NCBI GenBank assembly: GCA_030829925.1
Contig: JAURNZ010000011.1
Location: 1 to 8,446 of the forward strand
From: Gammaproteobacteria bacterium
GTDB taxonomy: Bacteria > Pseudomonadota > Gammaproteobacteria > Comchoanobacterales > Comchoanobacteraceae
Direction: 5' to 3'
DNA length: 8,446 nucleotides
Under the pieces are notes generated by a model. It was given only the letters and a program-made list of their open reading frames with translations. It ran no database searches and had not been told where the DNA came from. A program made the translations under genes and the position numbers. This document shows, in pieces, positions 1 through 5,911 of this stretch (position 1 is its first letter; the number at the start of each line of letters is the position of its first letter).

Positions 1-1545
1 ATTGACAAAGCATTAAAAAAAGTTGAGCGTCAACATCATAAGGCTATAGATAAAATTTTAAATAAAATCCGTAGTAAATTAAGGGATGCAAAGCTAAAAG
101 TTATTGCATTGGAGTCAAGAAAAAAGAATATATATAGCATCTATAGAAAAATGAAGCGTAAAGGCGTGACATTTGCGCAGCTAACAGATGTTTATGGTGC
201 AAGAATTGTCGTTGCCGACGGGATTGATTGCTATCAAGTGCTAGGTCTGATTCACCAACTGTATGTCCCTGTTTCAGAAAAATTTAAAGACTATATAGCA
301 GTCCCGAAATCTAACGGTTATCAATCAATTCATACAGTGTTGCTTGGGCCTTCTGGTGTGCCGATTGAGATTCAGATTAGAACTCAAAGCATGGATGATA
401 CAGCTTCTGATGGGATTGCATCACATTGGATTTACAAAACAGATAATTTAGACGAAAGAGAGCACAAGTGGTTAGCTAGCTTGATAGATATTCAATCTGT
501 TACTCAAAATCCAGAAGAGTTTATCGAGCGTGTTAAATTAGATTTATTCAGTGACGAAGTTTATGCATTTACGCCTGCAGGTGAGATTATAGAATTACCA
601 AGCAACGCAACGGCTATGGATTTTGCATATGCAGTTCATACTGAGATTGGTAATCATTGTGTTGCAGCAAAAGTAGACCGCCAGTTAGCGCCATTGTCTG
701 CAGTCTTATCGAATGGCCAGACAGTTGAAATTATTACTTCTAAGCACGCTCAGCCATCTGCTGTATGGCTTGATGTTGTGGTTACAGTTAAGGCAAAAAA
801 CTGTATCAATAACTTTCTTAAAAGCCAGCATAAGAATGAATCCATTCAGCTTGGTAAGCAATTATTTAAGCATGCGCTTAATCAATATGATGCTAACCTG
901 GATGACATTGTGGGTCATGTGATTAATGCGTATCTTGAAAAAAACCGATATAAAAAGATTGATGAGTTATATGCCAATATTGGGATGGGTCTTATATCTG
1001 CTGGAAATGAAGCTAAAAGTTTATTATCTCATATGGAAGTTGCTAATGAGTTAAATAAAAACATGATGTCTCAACGAGCTGTAAAGGATGCGTCTTCAAT
1101 GTCAATTTCCGGTTGTGAAGGGCGTATTGTTAAATTTGCGAGTTGTTGTTTGCCCATTCCAGGTGACCCTATTATGGGTGTGATTACTTTATCTCAAGGC
1201 CTAGTGATTCATAATGAAAACTGTGCTCGATTATTGAAATTTAGAGAAAATGATGACAAATGTATCCATATTCATTGGGCGCCTGAGGTTCAGGGCCAAT
1301 TTAAGGCTAGATTAAATATTAAGGTAAAAGACAAGCAGGGTATGATTGCTGATATGACGGCTGTTTTATCAAGTTTGAGAATTAATATTGCTGATTTGAA
1401 AATCAGTTTTTTATCTTCTCCTTATGTAGATTTAATTTTAGAAATTGAGGTTTCGGATAGAAAAGAGCTTGCATTAGTCATCAGACATTTAAGAAAATTA
1501 ACAAATATTTTAAAAATAAATCGTCATGAGGGTAGAGAAGCATGA
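1..1545 (+). CDS. spoT: SpoT/Rel-family (p)ppGpp synthetase/hydrolase, 5' end missing
   Basis: Cytoplasmic alarmone enzyme of the stringent response: it makes and/or degrades (p)ppGpp. The frame is open from base 1, so the gene enters from the left; 514 codons are present. By alignment from memory with E. coli SpoT (about 702 residues), roughly the first 195 residues, including the HD hydrolase domain, are outside the window. Counting from base 1, the synthetase domain spans about residues 37-145, with catalytic-type D63 in DVYGAR, KFKD at 94-97, NGYQSIHT at 105-112 and E123 in EIQIRT. A TGS domain follows at about 181-243 (DEVYAFTP), then a conserved-cysteine segment with FASCCLPIPGDP (C382, C383) and an ACT domain at about 434-505. 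KFKD resembles the RxKD motif of bifunctional Rel/SpoT rather than the ExDD of RelA, which favours spoT. The stop codon overlaps the folD start. Hydrolase status cannot be judged without the N-terminus. Confidence 0.93.
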   Translation: MDKALKKVERQHHKAIDKILNKIRSKLRDAKLKVIALESRKKNIYSIYRKMKRKGVTFAQLTDVYGARIVVADGIDCYQVLGLIHQLYVPVSEKFKDYIAVPKSNGYQSIHTVLLGPSGVPIEIQIRTQSMDDTASDGIASHWIYKTDNLDEREHKWLASLIDIQSVTQNPEEFIERVKLDLFSDEVYAFTPAGEIIELPSNATAMDFAYAVHTEIGNHCVAAKVDRQLAPLSAVLSNGQTVEIITSKHAQPSAVWLDVVVTVKAKNCINNFLKSQHKNESIQLGKQLFKHALNQYDANLDDIVGHVINAYLEKNRYKKIDELYANIGMGLISAGNEAKSLLSHMEVANELNKNMMSQRAVKDASSMSISGCEGRIVKFASCCLPIPGDPIMGVITLSQGLVIHNENCARLLKFRENDDKCIHIHWAPEVQGQFKARLNIKVKDKQGMIADMTAVLSSLRINIADLKISFLSSPYVDLILEIEVSDRKELALVIRHLRKLTNILKINRHEGREA

Positions 1546-2420
1546 TGTATATAGATGGCAAAGCATGTGCATTTGCTCTATTGGGCCAGTTGAAGCCACT
1601 GGTCAGTCGTTTTGAAGCAAGTTATAGTCGCAAGCCAACCTTAAGAATAATTCGCATTAATGATGATTATGCTTCGAAAGTATATACAGAAAAAAAAATC
1701 AAAGTTGCGCACTCAATTGGGGTCGATGCTGAGATAATTATTTTGCCAGATAATATAAGTTGTCGCGATGCTATTGGGGTTGTCAAACAATATGATAATG
1801 ACCCATTGGTTGATGGGATTATCATCCAACTTCCATTGCCTAAGCAAATATCAAAAGATCTTTTATTAAATGAAATTTCACCACATAAAGATGTTGATGG
1901 TATTTCTGCTTATAGTTTAGGCGCGCTTGTTAATGGCTCTTCAGCATTTGTGCCATGTACACCACAAGGCATTATAAGGTTGACACATTATATACAATTA
2001 GATGTAAGAGGTTTGGATGTCGTGATCCTTGGTCAATCCATCATTGTTGGTAGACCAGTGGCGCTGGCTTTTCTCAATCGAGGCGCTACAGTGACTGTAT
2101 GTCATAGTGCAACAAAAGATTTAGAGTCTAAAATTAAATCAGCAGATGTGCTGATTTCTGCTATGGGCGCCCCAGGTGTGGTTGATCCTAGCTGGATAAA
2201 GCCTGGTGCTACTGTATTTGATGTCTCAATCAACCGTCATGTATCAGGAAAAATGACTGGTGATATTGCTCTTGATGAATGTAACCATGTTGGTAAGATT
2301 ACGCCCGTGCCTGGTGGTGTGGGACCTATGACAGTTGCATGTCTGCAGTTTAATACTTGTCTTGCGGCGATGAGGAAAGAAAATGATGAAGGTTTGTTAG
2401 CAGCGCTTGCTTTAATTTAA
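1542..2420 (+). CDS. folD: Bifunctional methylenetetrahydrofolate dehydrogenase / methenyltetrahydrofolate cyclohydrolase
   Basis: FolD interconverts 5,10-methylene-THF and 10-formyl-THF using NADP(+), feeding one-carbon units to purine and formyl-methionine synthesis in the cytosol. The 292 residues match the usual family length (E. coli about 288). Seen directly: the Y48-x-x-x-K52 catalytic pair, QLPLP at 96-100, HKDVDG at 115-120 with D119, PCTPQG, the nucleotide-binding GQSIIVGRP segment, and PGGVGPMT near the C-terminus. K52, Q96 and D119 sit at a constant offset of two from E. coli K54, Q98 and D121, so the active site looks intact. The start ATG at 1542 overlaps the spoT stop (TGA 1543-1545). 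A GAGGG at 1528-1532 lies 9 bases upstream; a second in-frame ATG at 1545 is equally usable. Translational coupling to spoT is likely. The 3' end faces icmS across 7 bp. Confidence 0.96.
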   Translation: MMYIDGKACAFALLGQLKPLVSRFEASYSRKPTLRIIRINDDYASKVYTEKKIKVAHSIGVDAEIIILPDNISCRDAIGVVKQYDNDPLVDGIIIQLPLPKQISKDLLLNEISPHKDVDGISAYSLGALVNGSSAFVPCTPQGIIRLTHYIQLDVRGLDVVILGQSIIVGRPVALAFLNRGATVTVCHSATKDLESKIKSADVLISAMGAPGVVDPSWIKPGATVFDVSINRHVSGKMTGDIALDECNHVGKITPVPGGVGPMTVACLQFNTCLAAMRKENDEGLLAALALI

Positions 2421-2427
2421 ATTTGTA

Positions 2428-2766
2428 TTAGTCATAGAGTAAATCATCAAGCGAAATAGAAAGGCCGTCACCCATTTTGCTCATTTCAATGATTTGGTCT
2501 TTAATAAATAACATTGCAGCCAAAGATAGTTGATCGTTTTCAAAACTAACGCTTTTACCTAGCGTGCTTTCCTTTTCTTCAGAAAAGGTTGCGCCTAAGT
2601 CTACGCCTGCGCAGAGTAAAGCCATTTGGTTTGCTTTTTTAACAATGCCAGGAAGCAAGCCTATTTCAGAGAAAACTTCTTCGTGCGTTATATTAGAGCC
2701 CTTTAGTTTAAATCGCCAATCCATGTGTTTTGCTAAAGCGATGCACTGTTCTGTGAATTGTTTCAT
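2428..2766 (-). CDS. icmS: IcmS, Dot/Icm effector-adaptor subunit
   Basis: Small acidic cytosolic protein. In Legionella it pairs with IcmW (and LvgA), docks on the coupling protein DotL and delivers a subset of effectors to the channel. Recognised by VFSEIGLLPGI at residues 31-41, LCAGVDLGAT at 51-60 and the terminal LLYD, all matching Legionella IcmS; the length of 112 is close to the 114 of that protein. An in-frame ATG at 2778 would give 116 residues. I chose the ATG at 2766 because it overlaps the icmT stop by one base (TAATG), has a GGTGGG just upstream, and aligns with the known N-terminus. It follows icmT in a two-gene minus-strand unit. In Legionella icmS is followed by icmR/icmQ; here the next gene is folD on the opposite strand, so the rest of the icm cluster lies elsewhere. 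Confidence 0.93.
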   Translation of the reverse strand: MKQFTEQCIALAKHMDWRFKLKGSNITHEEVFSEIGLLPGIVKKANQMALLCAGVDLGATFSEEKESTLGKSVSFENDQLSLAAMLFIKDQIIEMSKMGDGLSISLDDLLYD

Positions 2767-3026
2767 TATGCCCACCATGATACGGCGCTTTTTCGAGGGC
2801 CGGAAATAAGGTTTCTAATTAGTCTGCCAAATACCTGTAGGGTGAAGCCATAGTAGCTTAAAATGGTTAAGAAAATAATAACTGTGAAAGCCAATGCAAG
2901 TGTCCAAAATTGAATATTATATAAAGCTAACAAAACTGGAAATATAGTATATGCTTCAAAGATCCAGAATTTAGCTGGTCTTGAAGAATCTCGCCATGAG
3001 GCGTCAGGAGGAGGTAAGCTAGCCAT
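2766..3026 (-). CDS. icmT: IcmT, small inner-membrane Dot/Icm protein
   Basis: IcmT is a small membrane component of the Dot/Icm system; in Legionella it is needed for intracellular growth, and its C-terminal part for egress from the host cell. The 86 residues equal the Legionella length. Seen: the family N-terminal pattern WRDSSRPAKF at 11-20, two hydrophobic segments (about 26-38 and 40-57), YYGFTLQVFGRL at 58-69, and the conserved end GPRKSAVSWW at 76-85. The C-terminus is therefore intact. The ATG at 3026 is preceded by AGGA with an 8-base gap (3035-3038), a good ribosome site. The stop TAA overlaps the preferred icmS start by one base, indicating coupled translation. It is divergent from the methyltransferase gene, with 96 bp between the two start codons. 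Confidence 0.95.
   Translation of the reverse strand: MASLPPPDASWRDSSRPAKFWIFEAYTIFPVLLALYNIQFWTLALAFTVIIFLTILSYYGFTLQVFGRLIRNLISGPRKSAVSWWA
2771..2776 (-). promoter_or_regulatory. Probable icmS ribosome binding site
   Basis: On the minus strand this reads GGTGGG, four bases before the ATG at 2766 and inside the last codons of icmT. The alternative upstream ATG at 2778 has no purine-rich Shine-Dalgarno sequence in front of it, which is why the shorter IcmS was chosen. The spacing is short, so re-initiation after icmT termination probably contributes. Confidence 0.45.
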
Positions 3027-3049
3027 AAAATTTTTCCTATCTATATTTT

Positions 3050-3078
3050 ATATTAGCTAAGAAATCGTATATTGTAAA
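3050..3078 (-). promoter_or_regulatory. Candidate sigma-70 promoter for icmTS
   Basis: Reading the minus strand, TTTACA (3078-3073) is followed after exactly 17 bases by TAATAT (3055-3050). The -35 matches the consensus at five of six positions and the -10 at four of six. Transcription would begin near 3043, giving a leader of about 17 bases that still contains the icmT AGGA at 3035-3038. The region is very AT-rich, so matches by chance are common and this remains a prediction. Confidence 0.45.
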
Positions 3079-3108
3079 TGATATGTATGAGCAGAACATA
3101 GTTAAAAA

Positions 3109-3112
3109 AAGG
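3109..3112 (+). promoter_or_regulatory. Ribosome binding site deciding the methyltransferase start
   Basis: AAGG after a run of A residues lies ten bases before the ATG at 3123 but only four before an in-frame TTG at 3117. The spacing supports the ATG as the start and removes two residues from the longest open frame. Confidence 0.5.
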
Positions 3113-3122
3113 TATATTGAAT

Positions 3123-4526
3123 ATGATTAATAAAGATTTTCATCCATTGGTAGCCGCTCCAATATGGCGTGAACAGAAAATGTATTACGCGAATTCGGGT
3201 GAAAGTGCATGGAATTATGTACCATTTTTGTATACGTCTAATAAGTTTATGGCCAACTGGGTTGCTGACATGATTTTTAATCTATCAAGGCTCCATCCAG
3301 GACAAAAAATTCAAGTGATTGAGCTTGGCTCAGGGCATGGGATGTTTGGTTATTTTTTATATCAGCGACTTAAATCATTGCAGGTTGATTTTGTCTTGAC
3401 CATATCGGATTTTATTGTTTCCAACCTGGATTACCTTAAATCATTGCCTCAGTGGCAAGGTCTGGATGTCAATTGGTTGCCTTTAGATGATGTGAATGAG
3501 CTGAAAAATGCTTATGAATTTGATGGCGTAAATTTTGTTATTGCAAATTATTTTTTTGATTCCTTGCCTAATGATGGTTTTGAATTTGTTGACGGTCAAT
3601 GGCAAAGAGCCTATCTTGCAACGGATAAGAAAAAAAACAAAGTGGATGGCTTTGTGGATATTAAACTTAGTTTTGAGTCTAGGCCTTGTGACCTTACTGA
3701 TCAAGAGTTGGCAATGCTCAAGCCTTATGAAGGTGTTACTGATCATGTATTGGTGCCTTTGGCAGTCAAACAGCTGTTAGCTCAGTTTTACCAGTCAAAT
3801 CAAGCTTCTTATTTTTTCGTGAATGACAAAGGCTTTGTGGAAAAAAATAAAATTAATTATGCAGATGATTACGCATACCGTTGTGATGGTGCAATGGCAA
3901 CAATGGTAAACTTTGATATGATTAAGCGATGGGTAACATCTGATATGAACGGCTTTTTTGTAGTGAACGAGAATGATCATGATGATTCGCATTTTGTAGT
4001 ATTCGGAATTAATACTGAACATAATCAACAGAAACAAATGGTTGAAATGGCATTGTCTGGACCATCATGGAATATGGTGTTTAAATTATTTATGGTATAC
4101 GAAAATCAGCCAGAAATGTCTTTTGAAGATGCTTGCTTTTATGTGCAATGTTCTGAATATGATGAGGCTATGATGTCGAGAATTTCAGGTTTTTTCATGA
4201 ATCAGATTAAATTACATGGTGAGCTTATTCATGAGCTGAGACCAATTTTATTAAGAGTGATTGAAACATTTTATTGGCATCCTGCGAGACTAATGTATTT
4301 TTATGCTGTTTTAGATTTGCTTGTTTTATGTGGCGAACTTGAAACGTCAAAAGACCTCATAGAAAAATATAGACATTTGGTTCCTTCTCAGTACGATGTG
4401 TTAATTAGAGAGGGTGTTATTTTATACAAACAAAGAGCACCAGTTCAAGCCAAAGAAGTTTTTGAAAAAGCATTGAAAATAAACCCAAAATGCACTGAAT
4501 CTAAGAAATATCTAGAGCTGATTTAG
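3123..4526 (+). CDS. SAM-dependent class I methyltransferase with C-terminal TPR, target unknown
   Basis: The 467-residue protein has no signal peptide or clear membrane segment, so it is probably cytosolic. Residues 66-76 read IELGSGHGMFG, a class I methyltransferase motif I (E67, G69, G71, G73). At 139-149 VIANYFFDSLP fits the motif-IV region of the MidA/NDUFAF7-like (DUF185) group and of a related bacterial family that combines such a methyltransferase with TPRs. Its N-terminal segment with VPFLYTSNKFMANW is also as I remember that family. The C-terminal part is helical, and residues 424-460 form a TPR-like unit (LYKQRAPVQAKEVFEKALKINP). MidA/NDUFAF7 proteins methylate an arginine of a respiratory complex I subunit; whether this one does is unknown. 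It is not a known Dot/Icm subunit, yet it sits between icmT (divergent) and dotD (same strand, 79 bp downstream). It may be a flanking metabolic gene, a locus-specific modifier or an effector; I cannot choose. Confidence 0.75.
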   Translation: MINKDFHPLVAAPIWREQKMYYANSGESAWNYVPFLYTSNKFMANWVADMIFNLSRLHPGQKIQVIELGSGHGMFGYFLYQRLKSLQVDFVLTISDFIVSNLDYLKSLPQWQGLDVNWLPLDDVNELKNAYEFDGVNFVIANYFFDSLPNDGFEFVDGQWQRAYLATDKKKNKVDGFVDIKLSFESRPCDLTDQELAMLKPYEGVTDHVLVPLAVKQLLAQFYQSNQASYFFVNDKGFVEKNKINYADDYAYRCDGAMATMVNFDMIKRWVTSDMNGFFVVNENDHDDSHFVVFGINTEHNQQKQMVEMALSGPSWNMVFKLFMVYENQPEMSFEDACFYVQCSEYDEAMMSRISGFFMNQIKLHGELIHELRPILLRVIETFYWHPARLMYFYAVLDLLVLCGELETSKDLIEKYRHLVPSQYDVLIREGVILYKQRAPVQAKEVFEKALKINPKCTESKKYLELI

Positions 4527-4548
4527 TTATAAAAGCATGAATATGTGC

Positions 4549-4577
4549 TTGACACGTTGGCGCCTTCTTGGTTCAAT
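4549..4577 (+). promoter_or_regulatory. Predicted sigma-70 promoter of the dotDCB operon
   Basis: A perfect TTGACA -35 (4549-4554) is followed by a 17-base spacer and TTCAAT (4572-4577), four of six matches to a -10. The predicted start near 4584 leaves a leader of about 22 bases containing the strong ribosome site. The spacer holds a GGCGCC palindrome at 4559-4564. It is the best promoter seen in the window and implies that dotD is transcribed independently of the methyltransferase gene. Confidence 0.6.
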
Positions 4578-4588
4578 AATGATTATAT

Positions 4589-4596
4589 AAGGAAGG
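4589..4596 (+). promoter_or_regulatory. Strong dotD ribosome binding site
   Basis: AAGGAAGG ends nine bases before the dotD ATG at 4606. It is a doubled purine-rich core and the strongest Shine-Dalgarno-like sequence in the window, suggesting efficient translation of the first operon gene. Confidence 0.6.
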
Positions 4597-4605
4597 TGCA
4601 TTCAG

Positions 4606-5127
4606 ATGAAAGGTTGGATACTCTGTACAGTTTTGTTTCTTTCAGGGTGTGGTGTTTTGCCTAAAGAGACAAAAACATCCTACACCATTGATGATTTAAA
4701 ACAACCCGTTTCACAAAGCGTTTCACAAGCAAGTAACGATAGAAGTGAAATGGAATACCGCAATCTCATAAGTCAGACAGCAATGTCATCATCTGATGCC
4801 ATTCAAACATTAGCAGAGGTCGAGAGAGCTTCCAAGCCAGCATTACGTCGCAAGCCTGCACCAAATCCAGTTAAGGTTGGTATGGATCAAATGGTTTCTG
4901 TGGATTGGGTTGGCCCTGTAGAGCCAGTTTTAAACTCTCTAGCAAAGAAAAGTCATTATCGTGTAAATACACTTGGCCAGATTCCCGTTGTGCCTGTTTT
5001 AGTAAATGTCAATAGACAAAACGCTTATTTGGCTGATATTGTTCAAGACATTACTTTTCAAATACAAAATCATGCTGAGTTAACGCTTAATCCGGCAGAG
5101 AAACTTATTGAATTAAGGTATTTATGA
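4606..5127 (+). CDS. dotD: DotD, outer-membrane lipoprotein of the Dot/Icm core complex
   Basis: DotD is a lipoprotein that, with DotC, helps place DotH in the outer membrane to form the outer part of the Dot/Icm core. The 173 residues start with a short lipoprotein signal ending in the lipobox LSGC (C15 would be acylated). A hydrophilic, probably unstructured stretch follows. The C-terminal domain, about residues 95-173 (starting near DQMVSVDW and containing GPVEPVLNSLAKKSHY), corresponds to the region that in Legionella DotD folds like a secretin N0-type domain. The length is slightly above the roughly 163 residues of Legionella DotD. The linker has a short tandem repeat (VSQSVSQA). It is the first gene of dotDCB with its own predicted promoter, and its stop TGA overlaps the dotC start. 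Confidence 0.92.
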   Translation: MKGWILCTVLFLSGCGVLPKETKTSYTIDDLKQPVSQSVSQASNDRSEMEYRNLISQTAMSSSDAIQTLAEVERASKPALRRKPAPNPVKVGMDQMVSVDWVGPVEPVLNSLAKKSHYRVNTLGQIPVVPVLVNVNRQNAYLADIVQDITFQIQNHAELTLNPAEKLIELRYL

Positions 5128-5909
5128 TGCGTAAGTGGCTTGTATCGGCATTAGTCATAGTTTTTTTGGCAGGTTGTTCATCGAGCCCAGATCCAGATGC
5201 TCAGCAAGGGGTTGTCAGGAAAAGAACCATGGAAGAAGCTGGCTTATCGTATGGTGCGCAAAGTGCGCTTGCTTTCTATGGAGCAAGATTTAACCAAGTT
5301 GTTGCTGATTCTGCTCCACAAATGGATCAAATTTATAATTTTAACAGGTTCATATTATCACATAATGTTTTTCCACCTGTAATTCGTCAAACCAGGAAAG
5401 AAATGGCTGCAGACGGTTTTGAGTCATTACGTCTAGCAGATAGAACAATTCAAATTCTTAAGCCTGCACATTTCGTAACGACACCTCCATCATGGCGTGA
5501 CTATATTATGGTTAATATACAGCGTCCGGATTTACCTGATGAACACTTATGGCCTACAACCGATGAAGAGTATGGTCAGTGGGTAAAAGCTGTCAAGAAA
5601 GGGTGGTATCAAGGAAAACAGCAAATGACTGATATTGCTACTCAGAATCTAAGTTTATTGCAGCAAGATTATACAGGTATTATTTTATATCATGAATTAC
5701 TTGCTCAAAATATGGTTTCAGAACCTATGGTTGGCAAGGATACTCTTGGCGTGACTGGAGACAAGTCAAAACTTAGATTAAATGATCAAGTCCTTAGGAT
5801 TACAGCGCGCTCTGATTTAAATACATCAACAGGTAAATGGAAGCCAGTTGTAGTTAAAGGTAAAGATACCCCAACCAGATTTGCAGCTGTTAAATCCACA
5901 GGTAAGTAA
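5124..5909 (+). CDS. dotC: DotC, outer-membrane lipoprotein of the Dot/Icm core complex
   Basis: DotC works with DotD in outer-membrane assembly of DotH. The 261 residues begin with a lipoprotein signal whose lipobox LAGC gives C18 as the lipidated cysteine. The body carries recognisable DotC segments: WPTTDEEYGQW, GWYQGKQQ, LLQQDYTGIILYHELLAQ, VSEPMVGKDTLGVTGD and, near the end, LNDQVLRITARSDLNT. It appears shorter than Legionella DotC (about 300 residues), ending soon after the WKPVV segment. The ATG at 5124 overlaps the dotD stop (TGA 5125-5127); a second ATG at 5127 is also possible and sits at a better distance (8 bases) from AAGG at 5115-5118. Translation is probably coupled to dotD. 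The dotB GTG begins two bases after this stop. Confidence 0.93.
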   Translation: MMRKWLVSALVIVFLAGCSSSPDPDAQQGVVRKRTMEEAGLSYGAQSALAFYGARFNQVVADSAPQMDQIYNFNRFILSHNVFPPVIRQTRKEMAADGFESLRLADRTIQILKPAHFVTTPPSWRDYIMVNIQRPDLPDEHLWPTTDEEYGQWVKAVKKGWYQGKQQMTDIATQNLSLLQQDYTGIILYHELLAQNMVSEPMVGKDTLGVTGDKSKLRLNDQVLRITARSDLNTSTGKWKPVVVKGKDTPTRFAAVKSTGK

Positions 5910-5911
5910 CT

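Larger units (their letters stand above)
3027..3122. promoter_or_regulatory. Divergent intergenic region between icmT and the methyltransferase gene
   Basis: These 96 bases must hold the promoters for both divergent genes unless the methyltransferase gene is read from elsewhere. For the plus strand, TATATT at 3068-3073 matches a -10 at five of six positions but has no convincing -35. A GTAAA at 3074-3078 followed after six bases by GTATG (3085-3089) loosely resembles a CpxR-type direct repeat. No obvious PmrA-like repeat was found. Confidence 0.4.

Noticed and set aside
109..1545. TTG at 109 as the start of a 478-residue alarmone protein
   Set aside because: The frame is open to base 1 and the upstream residues align with the SpoT region just before the synthetase domain, so the gene is cut by the window edge rather than starting here.
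2767..2778. ATG at 2778 (minus strand) as the icmS start
   Set aside because: It has no ribosome site, adds four residues not seen at the Legionella N-terminus, and would overlap icmT by 13 bases instead of the neat TAATG junction.
2564..2809. 81-codon open frame on the plus strand across icmS/icmT
   Set aside because: It is antisense to two well-recognised genes, has no domain signal and looks like a mirror of their codon pattern.
3117..3122. TTG at 3117 as the methyltransferase start
   Set aside because: It is only four bases from the AAGG, while the ATG at 3123 has more normal spacing and is the stronger start codon.
3483..4037. Open frames on both strands inside the methyltransferase gene
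   Set aside because: They are low-complexity translations in other frames of a gene with clear motifs; no ribosome sites or family features.
4531..4550. AAGCA...TGCTT inverted repeat after the methyltransferase gene as a terminator
   Set aside because: The stem has only five pairs, is AT-rich and has no T-run after it; it runs into the dotD -35.
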